A stretch of DNA of 64,000 nt, from NCBI RefSeq assembly GCF_000308875.1, contig NZ_BAGL01000122.1, positions 48,026 through 112,025 on the forward strand. The letters run 5' to 3'. How positions within the stretch are numbered: the first letter of the stretch is position 1; each line of letters starts with the position of its first letter. Of this stretch, positions 34,032 through 42,216 are shown in pieces. Position numbers and translations under genes: made by a program. The DNA is from Nocardia transvalensis NBRC 15921 (GTDB lineage: Bacteria; Actinomycetota; Actinomycetes; Mycobacteriales; Mycobacteriaceae). Below the pieces are notes generated by a model. That model had not been told where the DNA came from. It searched no databases and saw only the letters and a program-made list of their open reading frames with translations.

Positions 34032-35380
34032 GCCGGATCTACCTCAACGCCTTCGATATGGCCTGCGTCGGCCACCAATCGGCGGGGCTGTGGCGTCACC
34101 CCGACGACCAGGGGCACCGCTATCGCGAACTGGGGTACTGGACGGAGCTGGCCCGCACGCTGGAGGCGGGCGGTTTCGACGCGCTGTTCCTCGCCGACGT
34201 GCTCGGCGCGTACGACGTGTACGGCGGGTCACGGGACGCTGCGGTCGCCGACGCCGCCCAGTTCCCGGTCAACGATCCGGCCATGGCGGTGTCGGCGATG
34301 GCCGCGGTCACCGAGACGCTGGGATTCGGCATCACGCTGTCGCTCACCTATGAGCAGCCGTACTCGCTGGCGCGCCGGATGTCGACGCTGGACCATCTCA
34401 CCGACGGCCGGGTGGCGTGGAATATCGTCACCTCCTATCTGGACAGCGCGGCCCGAAACCTGGGGCTGGACAAGCAGATTCCGCACGACGAGCGGTACGA
34501 GATCGCCGAGGAGTACCTGGAGGTCTGCTACAAGCTGTGGGAGTCGTCGTGGGAATCCGATGCGGTGGTGCGTGATCCGGTGCGCGGCGTCTTCACCGAT
34601 CCCGCCAAGGTGCACGACATCGAGCACAAGGGCCGGTATTTCAGCGTTCCCGGACCGCATCTCAGCGAACCTTCGCCGCAGCGCACCCCGGTGCTGTTCC
34701 AGGCGGGCGCCTCGCCGCGCGGCGTGCGGTTCGCGGCAGCGCACGCCGAGGCGGTCTTCGTCTCCGGACCCACACCCGAGGTGGTGCGGGGTCCGGTCCG
34801 CGCGCTGCGGGCGGCGGCGGCCGACCTCGGTCGGGATCCCCGGTCCATCAAGGTCTTCACGATGCTCACGCCGATCGTTGCCGAGACGCGTGAACTCGCC
34901 GAGGAGAAGCTGCGGGAGTATCGGCGCCTGGTGAGTGTCGAGGGCGCGTTCGCGCTGTTCGGCGGATGGACCGGTGTCGATCTGGCGGAACTGGATCCCG
35001 ACGAACCCCTGCGCTACGTCGAAACGGACGCCAACCGTTCGGCTCTCGCGTCGTTCACCACCGCCGACCGGCCCTGGACGCCCCGCGATCTCGCCAACGA
35101 GGTAGGCATCGGCGGCCGCGGCCCGGTGGTGGCCGGATCCCCCGGCGAGGTCGCCGACGAACTCGAGCGCTGGGTCGACGAGGCCGAGATCGACGGCTTC
35201 AACCTCGCCTACGTGACCACCCCCGGCACCTTCACCGACTTCGCCCGCCTCGTCGTCCCCGAACTCCGCCGCCGCGGCCGAGTCCCGGATCGCCCCGAAG
35301 CGGCCACCTTGCGCGAAAGGTTAGGTGGCAGTGGGCCTTTGCTGTCCGCGGACCACCCCGGCGCTGCCTACCGCCGTTGA
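34028..35380 (+). CDS. LLM-class FMN-dependent monooxygenase (NtaA/SnaA family, second copy)
   Basis: 450 aa from ATG 34028. Same block order as the gene at 20568: RIYLNAFDMACVGHQSAGLW, FDALFLADVLGAYDVYGGSR, MSTLDHLTDGRVAWNIVTSY, HLSEPSPQRTPVLFQAGASP and DGFNLAYVTTPGTFTDFARL. It is co-translated with the MHS transporter upstream. Its 3' end overlaps the convergent desaturase gene by 13 bp. It needs an external FMN reductase. Substrate unknown; an imported carboxylate or sulfone is likely. Confidence 0.88.
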   Translation: MSRIYLNAFDMACVGHQSAGLWRHPDDQGHRYRELGYWTELARTLEAGGFDALFLADVLGAYDVYGGSRDAAVADAAQFPVNDPAMAVSAMAAVTETLGFGITLSLTYEQPYSLARRMSTLDHLTDGRVAWNIVTSYLDSAARNLGLDKQIPHDERYEIAEEYLEVCYKLWESSWESDAVVRDPVRGVFTDPAKVHDIEHKGRYFSVPGPHLSEPSPQRTPVLFQAGASPRGVRFAAAHAEAVFVSGPTPEVVRGPVRALRAAAADLGRDPRSIKVFTMLTPIVAETRELAEEKLREYRRLVSVEGAFALFGGWTGVDLAELDPDEPLRYVETDANRSALASFTTADRPWTPRDLANEVGIGGRGPVVAGSPGEVADELERWVDEAEIDGFNLAYVTTPGTFTDFARLVVPELRRRGRVPDRPEAATLRERLGGSGPLLSADHPGAAYRR

Positions 35381-36450
35381 CGCCGGGCGTCCTGATGCCC
35401 GTCGGGGGTGCGGAGCGGAGCGCCGACGTGGTGCAGATGCTTCAGCGCTTCGCGGTAGGAGGAGATGAGCCCGGTCTCGTGGTAGGGCACGCCGATTTCG
35501 GCGCAGTAGTCGCGCACGATCACCTGGGCGCGACGCAGATTCGGCGTCGGCATGCTCGGGAACAGGTGGTGCTCGATCTGATAGTTGAGGCCGCCGAGGG
35601 CGAGGTCGGTCAACAGCCCGCCCCGCACGTTGCGGGAGGTCAGCACCTGCCGGCGCAGGTAGTCGGGGCGGTCGTCGCCGGTCAGGGTCGGCATGCCCTT
35701 GTGGTTCGGGGCGAAGATGCAGCCCATGTACAGGCCGAACAACGCTTGGTGGACCGCGATGAACGCGACGGCCTTGTCGGCGGGCAGCACCGCGAACACC
35801 GCGGCCAGATAGCCGGCGAAGTGGCCGAAGAGCAACGCGCCCTCCACCTTTCGGTGTTTGACCGATCGATGTCCGAGTGCGCGGACGCCGGCCACATGGA
35901 GATTCAGGCCCTCCAGCATCAGCAGGGGGAAGAACAGGAATGCCTGCGCCCTCCCGATCAGACGAGGCAGGCCACGGCTGGCCCGCGCCTGCCGTTGTGA
36001 CCAGACCAGAATGTCCGGCGCGACATCGGGGTCGAGTTCCTCGTGGTTCGGATTGGCGTGATGCCGGGTGTGCTTGTCCTGCCACCACCCGTACCCCAGG
36101 CCGATACCGGCATTGCCGACGACCCGGCCCATGATCTCCGTCGGCCGCCGCAGCCGAAAGACCTGCCGGTGTGCGACATCGTGCATGACCAGGGCGACCT
36201 GAGCACACGTCACAGCCATGAACGCCGCGACCATGAGCGTCCACCACGAGTCACCGACGAGCCCGAACGCCGCCCACCCGGCCACGAACGCCATCCCGAC
36301 GACCCCGAGCCGGACCGCATAGTAACGGGGCCGCCGTCGCATCAGCCCCGCATCGGAGATCCGGCGCAGCAAACGGGCGTAGTCACCGTCCGAGCCGCCG
36401 CGCCGCGATGGTCGTGGAAACGACTCGGGAACCATGGCTGATGTCGTCAT
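35368..36450 (-). CDS. membrane fatty acid desaturase
   Basis: 360 aa from ATG 36450; the frame is open to 36504. The three histidine boxes of acyl-lipid/acyl-CoA desaturases are present: HDVAH, HTRHH and QIEHH, with two pairs of membrane helices between them. The last box with Gln in place of the first His is typical of front-end or linoleoyl-CoA-type and mycobacterial DesA3-like enzymes. It needs an electron donor (ferredoxin or oxidoreductase) not encoded here. It is the last gene of the ordinary-GC backbone before the accessory island. Confidence 0.88.
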   Translation of the reverse strand: MTTSAMVPESFPRPSRRGGSDGDYARLLRRISDAGLMRRRPRYYAVRLGVVGMAFVAGWAAFGLVGDSWWTLMVAAFMAVTCAQVALVMHDVAHRQVFRLRRPTEIMGRVVGNAGIGLGYGWWQDKHTRHHANPNHEELDPDVAPDILVWSQRQARASRGLPRLIGRAQAFLFFPLLMLEGLNLHVAGVRALGHRSVKHRKVEGALLFGHFAGYLAAVFAVLPADKAVAFIAVHQALFGLYMGCIFAPNHKGMPTLTGDDRPDYLRRQVLTSRNVRGGLLTDLALGGLNYQIEHHLFPSMPTPNLRRAQVIVRDYCAEIGVPYHETGLISSYREALKHLHHVGAPLRTPDGHQDARRQRR

Positions 36451-36770
36451 AGATCTGAAGCTATCGGCCGAATTCTCGTTCGCCGTAATACCTTGGTATG
36501 GCATGGAACAGGACTGCGGTGTGATAGCGGACGCAAACCACCGAGCCGCAACCCCGCTAGCCGCATCTCGCGAAGGCCGGCCGCCGTAGTCTCCTACCCT
36601 GTGGCGAATTGCGCTGTCCTACTGGCTCGCTCGTGATCACTTTCGGCCACGGGAGTGGAGATTACGGATATATTGGACTCGGTCAACGAGCGCACTATGG
36701 CGGTCGTCCATGGGCGACCAGTCGCAGGGTCGCCTGGTACGTTCTCTATGAGAGGTAGGGCGAACGCTTG
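36451..36770. other. intergenic region at the left edge of the accessory island
   Basis: 320 bp without a convincing gene. Composition becomes more AT-rich than the flanking backbone (for example GATTACGGATATATTGGACT around 36660). No integrase, tRNA or attachment-site repeat was seen. Confidence 0.5.
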
Positions 36771-37097
36771 ATGGATCTCTATAAGCCAGTCGGCGGCGGC
36801 GCACGAGTGCAGCTACGGTTTCCCTGGCTACCACTTCGCCTGTGGAAGGGGACCATCCCACGGTCGGTGCGAAACCACGACTGGGCGACCCGCAGATACA
36901 TGCTCCACTTCGCTGGTTGGGGTCGCGTACACGCCATCGAGATCGGCGAGTGGGAATCTACGGTCGGTAAGGGCATCGGCCTATGGCACAGTGTCGGAGG
37001 CTCCGTGCTGTCCCCTGATACAGGAAAGGCACTCCGCGAAGAAGGAGGCAGGCGCGACATCCGCGTGCAAACGCACGGGTGGCGGCTGCGTCTTTGA
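36771..37097 (+). CDS. hypothetical protein
   Basis: 108 aa from ATG 36771. Not recognised. It is rich in Trp and Gly (VQLRFPWLPLRLWKGTIPRS, LHFAGWGRVHAIEIGEWEST) with no membrane helix. AGAGG lies upstream at a long spacing. Codon use is less GC-biased than in backbone genes, consistent with recent transfer. A terminator-like hairpin follows the stop, which supports a real transcription unit. Confidence 0.4.
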   Translation: MDLYKPVGGGARVQLRFPWLPLRLWKGTIPRSVRNHDWATRRYMLHFAGWGRVHAIEIGEWESTVGKGIGLWHSVGGSVLSPDTGKALREEGGRRDIRVQTHGWRLRL

Positions 37098-37108
37098 CAC
37101 CCCACCGA

Positions 37109-37148
37109 AAGGGCCGCACTCTCCGGCAACGCTGAGTGCGCCGCCCTT
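37109..37148. terminator. hairpin between convergent hypothetical genes
   Basis: AAGGGCCGCACTC (37109-37121) pairs with GAGTGCGCCGCCCTT (37134-37148) apart from a small internal bulge; the loop is 12 bases. It is located 11 bp after one stop and 20 bp before the other. No T-run, as is common in actinobacteria. Confidence 0.6.
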
Positions 37149-37167
37149 CCGGCCGCGCGGTGAGAAG

Positions 37168-37779
37168 CTAGCGTTTCGGTGCCCAGATCACGCCGCTCAC
37201 CGTCCTGTCGCGAACGTTGCCTTCGCGGTCTCTGCTCCACACGAACTTCACCGTTCCGACGCGCTTGTCCTTTGTTTGGATGCAGACGGTGGTCCCGGAT
37301 GGCACCTGGTCCCATGACAGTGATTGGACGGTGTAGCTCGCGACGCGACAGGACGGATAGCCTGGATCGGCAACGACGGCGTAGAGGGCGTTGTTCGCGG
37401 TTTCCGCGCCGTCAGCAGTGACGATGATGTCGGCGCCGGGGTAGTCGCCTCGCCAGCTCGGGCTGGTGGTTGCGACGCCGAACCGCCCGGCGGTTTCGAG
37501 CCCTTCCGCAAGGACGGAACCGCTACTGTACGGCTCCGGTGCCACCTCGACGGGCGCCGAGGTCACAGGCAGAGCGGTCGCCGGTGAAGTACTCGCTGAT
37601 GATGTCGGCGAACTCGACCCGCTGCCACCGCTACCTCGCTCACCGTCGCTACCACTGCTGCTCGAGCACTGCGCGATGCCGACGATGATGCTGATGACCG
37701 CGAGCGGGAGAGCGACAACTGCGGCGATACCGCCGATCCTCGCCCAGTCTCTGCCTGGTGGGCCCGGGTCTACTGGCAT
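37168..37779 (-). CDS. membrane-anchored extracytoplasmic hypothetical protein
   Basis: 203 aa from ATG 37779, with GGGGGAG 9 bases upstream. One N-terminal transmembrane helix (residues ~16-37: IGGIAAVVALPLAVISIIVG). A Ser/Thr/Gly-rich linker (~40-75) and a ~125-residue globular domain with two conserved-looking cysteines (PSCRVASYTV, TTVCIQTKDKRVGTVKFVW) follow. The ending, a strand with Trp and an Arg-Asp-rich turn, resembles small actinobacterial secreted domains, but I recognise no family. It sits in the accessory island. Confidence 0.65.
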   Translation of the reverse strand: MPVDPGPPGRDWARIGGIAAVVALPLAVISIIVGIAQCSSSSGSDGERGSGGSGSSSPTSSASTSPATALPVTSAPVEVAPEPYSSGSVLAEGLETAGRFGVATTSPSWRGDYPGADIIVTADGAETANNALYAVVADPGYPSCRVASYTVQSLSWDQVPSGTTVCIQTKDKRVGTVKFVWSRDREGNVRDRTVSGVIWAPKR

Positions 37780-38417
37780 GTGTTGTTCTCCCCCTGCTGC
37801 TTTCGTGTTTACCGCGGCGCTCGACCACAGTTGAAAGACAACCTAGTTCAACCGTGATTGTGCTGATGGTATTTGTGCCGACGGGGGAGGAGAATGTCCA
37901 GCGCGGGCCCCCGGGAGGGCCTTCAATTCATCGACGTCGCCACCATCGTGGGCGGAGCAACCGAACGGTGAGCGTGCGCGGCCTGCTCACCTTCGAGCAT
38001 AGCGGCACCGCCTGGTCTTCATCGGACCGGCGCGACCAGGAACTCACCCGGATCGCCGCAGGTCGCAATCGACGGACAAATCACCAGTATGGTCATGGCT
38101 ACATGGCCGATGGGTACCCCGAACAAACGTCACCAGTACCCAGATCGGCAGCGGCACCACGGCCCAGTTGGTTTGGGCCGGCTGTTCCCAGGTGTGCGCG
38201 GTGGTCAGGCAGACGCTGAACAGGTCGCTGACCACCGCTGGCGGCAGCTCGCTGGCGGTTTCGATCATTGCTGTGTTTCGGGTGCTGCCGCCACCACGTC
38301 GATGCCGTCGCTGTGGCCCTTTGGCCGCAGACCTGTCAGGCTCGCCGCCCTCGGCCGTGGCGGCGAGTCGGAGATACTGCTCGTCCGTGGCGCAAACTTC
38401 TTGGTGGACAAGAGTTT
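37780..38417. other. 638-bp region without a confident gene
   Basis: Short open frames exist on both strands. The most protein-like is on the minus strand at 38044-38268 (74 aa, starting MIETASELPPAVVSDLFSVC), but it lacks a ribosome site and may be a decayed 3' end of the gene cluster upstream. Nothing else is supported. Confidence 0.4.
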
Positions 38418-38909
38418 TCACTCTTTGATTCGGTCCGTTAACGCGCGCACGTATCTTGGGCACAAGATTCGGCGCGCATAGTGACGAGTGCTGAGTCGAG
38501 GTCGCGGATATGCCTGGGCCTCGTAGGCGGCTCGCAGTCGGCGGCATTCCGCTTGGTGGACATCGCAATCCAGTCTGTTGTGGATGACCGTGAAGACCGC
38601 GCTCACCAGAGCCAGGTAACCCGGAAGAGGGCCGGCCAAGTCGGCCAGCACCGCCGCGCCCGCGACGGCGGAGAGTACGGCGGCGCCGACGACGAGGACG
38701 ATGTTCGCCGGTCGTAGCGCAGACAGCCAGATCGCGTAGGCGCGAGCCTGAACCCGACACTCCCGCTCGCGGACCGCGGCGACAGCGTAGTAATCAGTCA
38801 CCTTTTCATGGCTCCGCAACGCACGGCCCAGCACGAGTATTTCCACCGAGCTTGCATCAAGACGTGCAGCAGCGTGAGTTGGAACCCATCCGGTTGGGCA
38901 GGTCATCAT
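38418..38909 (-). CDS. two-helix membrane protein resembling SLATT-type effectors
   Basis: 163 aa from ATG 38909, which overlaps the stop of the 64-aa gene upstream (ATGA). After ~60 soluble residues come a helix ECRVQARAYAIWLSALRPAN and two transmembrane segments (IVLVVGAAVLSAVAGAAVLA and LPGYLALVSAVFTVI). A charged helix LDCDVHQAECRRLRAAYEAQ follows. An amphipathic helix, two helices in the membrane and a trailing helix is the layout of SLATT proteins, the predicted pore-forming effectors of nucleotide-signalling defence systems. The match is by architecture, not by a diagnostic motif. Confidence 0.55.
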   Translation of the reverse strand: MMTCPTGWVPTHAAARLDASSVEILVLGRALRSHEKVTDYYAVAAVRERECRVQARAYAIWLSALRPANIVLVVGAAVLSAVAGAAVLADLAGPLPGYLALVSAVFTVIHNRLDCDVHQAECRRLRAAYEAQAYPRPRLSTRHYARRILCPRYVRALTDRIKE

Positions 38910-39100
38910 GACTTTCGTTGACCGCAGTGCCGGGACGCGTGTCTGCCTGTGCAAGCCATAACGGCACGTGCATCCCTTCGCCGGTGGTCGTCGGGGTGAA
39001 GCGTAGCGACGAGGGCAGCTACCAGGCGGGCCGGACCGTCGCTGCACAGCCACCATATGAGTCCGCCAAGGATGCCTGGGCCAGCAAAGACATCAATCAT
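38906..39100 (-). CDS. small membrane-associated protein coupled to the SLATT-like gene
   Basis: 64 aa. One hydrophobic segment (GPGILGGLIWWLCSDGPARL), then VVATLHPDDHRRRDARAVM, a basic tail. Not recognised. The stop codon TGA lies within the ATGATG start of the following gene, so translation is coupled. It diverges from the STAND NTPase gene at 39407 across 306 bp. Confidence 0.5.
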   Translation of the reverse strand: MIDVFAGPGILGGLIWWLCSDGPARLVAALVATLHPDDHRRRDARAVMACTGRHASRHCGQRKS

Positions 39101-39406
39101 CGCCGGTACCTAGGTCTGGAGCAAAGGGACTGGCACGGCCTCGCGTAGGGTCGAGCGTCCGCTCCGTCGTCCGACGGATAGCGTCGTCTTGGGCGGAATT
39201 GCTTGGCGTGATGGGTTTCGGGACCTGGGATGTAGGTGACCGGTTTCGAGGTGGGTGGCATTCTCGAAGGGTCGATGAGCAGAACAGGTCCGGCAATCGA
39301 TGTCCGGCGTAATCGGTGTCCGGACAATGGGTCTGCGGTGGCCTGCTTCCCGTGTGTCCGGTGAATTCGTCCGGCCCGGTCGGTGTGTTCGGAGGTGGTG
39401 CTGCGC
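39101..39406. other. divergent intergenic region
   Basis: 306 bp between the start of the two-gene membrane unit and the STAND gene. It must hold both promoters, but I see no clear -35/-10 pair. The last bases have GGAGG (39391-39395) serving the STAND gene. Confidence 0.4.
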
Positions 39407-41734
39407 ATGTCTCGTTCGGCTGGCGATGCGCGGTCGCGATTTCAGGCGGGGGTTGCGCGTGCTGTCGCGCAACTCGGTGGCGATCGCGCCGCTGAGAAGG
39501 CCAGCGGTATCAGCAAGAGCATTTGGTACGACGCGAAGCGGGGCCGATCTATTCCGGATGAGACGACCACGTGGCCGGCCATGCGGGACCTGTTGACGGG
39601 GCTGCCCATGGCGGTGACGGGTGTCCGGAATTGGGATGAGTTGTACGCGGCGGTGTTGCATGAGAGCGGTCGATTTCATCAACCGAGAGCGTCTCGGCGC
39701 CAACCGATCTCGCGTGAACGGCCGCTTCAGCTTCCCCCCACTGTCGGCGGATTCGTGGCACGAAGCGTGGAATCTGCGGGGCTGGAACGGTTGCTGATCC
39801 AGTCATCCCGTCCGACGATACCGATCGTGGTCGTCGTGGGGCAGCCGGGTGTGGGCAAGACGGCGTTGGCTGTGCACTGGGCCAGTCGCGTGTCGGCTCA
39901 CTTCCCGGATGGGGTGTTGTACACCGACCTGCGTGGCTGGGGGCCGGACCGCCCATTGGCCGCCGAGGAGGTGCTGCCCGGCTGGCTGCGGGCGCTCGGT
40001 GTGGGTCAGATGGGAATGGTGGGGCATCTCGATAGTCTTGTCGCAGCCTTGCGTTCCGCATTGAGCGCCAAACAGGTGTTGATCGTCATCGACAACGCAT
40101 GGACCGAGGAACAGGTCCGGCCGCTGCTTCCCGGCGCGTCGTCGTGCTCGGTTCTGATCACCAGCCGTCAGGCTATGCCGGGCCTGGTGATACAGCATGC
40201 GGCGCATGTGATTCGGTTGGAGCCGTTGTCGGAGCAGGACTCGAGGGAGCTGCTACGAGCGATGGTAGGAGATCGGGTCGACACCGAGCCAGAGGCAGTG
40301 GCGGCTTTGATCCGCTTGTGCGGACGGCTGCCGTTGGCGCTGCGGGTTGTCGCGGAGACCATCAGAGCACGACCGGGCACGCCGATGGCGCTGTTCGTTG
40401 AGGAACTGGCCGACAGCCAGCACCTGCTCACCCGGCTCGGTGGCGCCGACCCCCGATCCGACCCGCGTACCGTAGTCTCGTGGTCCTACCGGCAGCTCCC
40501 GGGCGACATCGCAGCCATGTTCCGGCTACTCGGCTTATTCCCCGGCCACGACCTACACCCTTGCGCAGCCGCCGCACTCGTTGGCATGCCACCCTCTGAG
40601 ACGTCATTTCGGCTACGGACTCTGGTGCGACTTCACCTAGCGCGCGAGACCGGAGAGGGGCGGATCGAGCTGCACGACTTGATTCGGCTCTACGCGGCCG
40701 AGGTTGTCGGGCAGACGGATGACCCCGAGAACATCGCGGCTGCACGGCGGCGACTGTTCGACCACTACCTTCAAACCGCGTACCGGGCAGATGAACTGAT
40801 CGAACCGTTGCGATACCGAATACCCCTGCCTTCCACCGGGCTTGTCCCTACCCCCCTGCCCGATCGTTCGGCGGCGCTCGCGTGGTTCGATGCCGAGCGC
40901 GCCAACATCGTGTCCATGTGTGCACAGGATCGTCCCGAACTCGACACAGCGCGCTGGCAGTTGGCGCTTCTGGCGCGTGCGTACTTCTTCCGAGCGAAGT
41001 GTGTGCACGAATGGATCCACTGCCACGAGCATGCTCTCGCTGCAGCGGTCCGGTCAGGGGACAGCCACGCAGAGGCTATGGTTCGCAGCAACCTGGGGCT
41101 TGCGTTGCATCAGTGGGGAGATGATGAGGCAGCGATGCGCCACTATCGGGTCGCGCAGCGGTTTTTCGAAGAGTTCGGAGACATCTACGGGTTGAGCAAC
41201 ACTCGTGCGCACCAGGCTGCGGTGCTGCGGCGCCAAGGTGACTTTGCGGAATCCCTTCGACTCGATCGCTTAGCTCTCGATGCGTACCGTTGTGCGGACA
41301 ACCGGCGCAACGTCGCCATCACACTGCGCAGCATCGGTGTTGCCGAGCAGGGGCTGGGACTTCTGGACGATGCCGAACGCCACTTGGCCGAATCGCTGGA
41401 GTTATGCAACGGGCTCGGACTGCATATGGACGCCGCCCGCGCAAGCAGCTCGCTGGGCTGGTTGCACCTACACGTCGGCCGAAATGCCGCTGCCGAGCGG
41501 TCGTTCCGCGACGCGATCGCGGCTGATCAAGCGTGGGGTGGCAGGTATGAGACCGCGTTGGCCCTGCAAGGGATGGGCGAGATTGCCCTCCGCGCAGGGG
41601 ATCTCACCGAGGCCGAAGCACACTGGACGGAAGCAGTGCACATCCTGGTGTCGCTCGGCTCACCGAAAGCCGATGAGCTGCGCGCAGCGCTGGCTGTACT
41701 ACGCCCGGGGGATCGCGGTCAGCCCTCGGCCTGA
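39407..41734 (+). CDS. STAND (NB-ARC-type) NTPase with TPR C-terminus
   Basis: 775 aa from ATG 39407. Residues ~10-65 form a small helical, HTH-like domain (AVAQLGGDRAAEKASGISKS). An NB-ARC ATPase module follows with Walker A GQPGVGKT (145-152), Walker B VLIVIDNAWTEEQ, the sensor VLITSRQAMPGL and a GLPL-like motif CGRLPLALRVVAETIRARP. After a winged-helix region there are about six tetratricopeptide repeats (from ~residue 540). AfsR-like regulators share this C-terminal plan but have a BTAD N-terminus, absent here. In its island context an NLR-like sensor of phage proteins is plausible; a transcription regulator is the alternative. Its 3' end overlaps the convergent 165-aa gene by 16 bp. Confidence 0.8.
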   Translation: MSRSAGDARSRFQAGVARAVAQLGGDRAAEKASGISKSIWYDAKRGRSIPDETTTWPAMRDLLTGLPMAVTGVRNWDELYAAVLHESGRFHQPRASRRQPISRERPLQLPPTVGGFVARSVESAGLERLLIQSSRPTIPIVVVVGQPGVGKTALAVHWASRVSAHFPDGVLYTDLRGWGPDRPLAAEEVLPGWLRALGVGQMGMVGHLDSLVAALRSALSAKQVLIVIDNAWTEEQVRPLLPGASSCSVLITSRQAMPGLVIQHAAHVIRLEPLSEQDSRELLRAMVGDRVDTEPEAVAALIRLCGRLPLALRVVAETIRARPGTPMALFVEELADSQHLLTRLGGADPRSDPRTVVSWSYRQLPGDIAAMFRLLGLFPGHDLHPCAAAALVGMPPSETSFRLRTLVRLHLARETGEGRIELHDLIRLYAAEVVGQTDDPENIAAARRRLFDHYLQTAYRADELIEPLRYRIPLPSTGLVPTPLPDRSAALAWFDAERANIVSMCAQDRPELDTARWQLALLARAYFFRAKCVHEWIHCHEHALAAAVRSGDSHAEAMVRSNLGLALHQWGDDEAAMRHYRVAQRFFEEFGDIYGLSNTRAHQAAVLRRQGDFAESLRLDRLALDAYRCADNRRNVAITLRSIGVAEQGLGLLDDAERHLAESLELCNGLGLHMDAARASSSLGWLHLHVGRNAAAERSFRDAIAADQAWGGRYETALALQGMGEIALRAGDLTEAEAHWTEAVHILVSLGSPKADELRAALAVLRPGDRGQPSA

Positions 41735-42216
41735 ACAAGGCGGTCCTCGATCCAGCGGAGAATCAACTCGGCTACGCGGACATCGTGCGGTCCAAGGCGG
41801 CTCGGGTCGTCGGCGGCTGCGTCGTCGAGTCCTTCGTAGGCATCCCGAGCCAGCACAGCCGCCACTTCGAGCTGGCCGGTGAACTGGTCAGCGAATGCCA
41901 ATGCATAGGCCACATAACTGGTGGCGACCATGGTGCGCGGGTCGTCAGGGCCGTATTCTTCGACCCGGTTCTGCTGTAGGGCGGTCGCCGTCTGGATCAG
42001 GTCGATCTGTTTGTCCACATGGTCACCGTCGAGCCGAATGGTGTTGTCGCTTATCTCGACCGGTGCATCGGTTGGTGCCCCGACAGCACGATCGAGGCCA
42101 CGGGCGTCGCCGTGGATCAGATTGCGCACGGTGATCATGGTGTTGGGATGGTCGGGACCCTGGCCTTCGAGGCGGCGCAGCAACAGCAGCTCGTACGATT
42201 CATCGTTCTCGCTCAT
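41719..42216 (-). CDS. TPR-like small protein overlapping the TIR-STAND gene
   Basis: 165 aa from ATG 42216. It overlaps the last 17 bases of the TIR-STAND gene in another frame, so it is translationally coupled. Two kinesin-light-chain-type TPR signatures (GPDHPNTM at about residue 20, GPDDPRTM at about 89) are the same repeat type as at the end of the TIR-STAND protein, so it looks like a separately encoded continuation or cap of that repeat array. No catalytic motif. Confidence 0.6.
   Translation of the reverse strand: MSENDESYELLLLRRLEGQGPDHPNTMITVRNLIHGDARGLDRAVGAPTDAPVEISDNTIRLDGDHVDKQIDLIQTATALQQNRVEEYGPDDPRTMVATSYVAYALAFADQFTGQLEVAAVLARDAYEGLDDAAADDPSRLGPHDVRVAELILRWIEDRLVQAEG

Noticed and set aside
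38089..38481. Plus-strand 130-aa frame
   Set aside because: Antisense to the better supported coupled membrane genes and lacking a ribosome site or domain.
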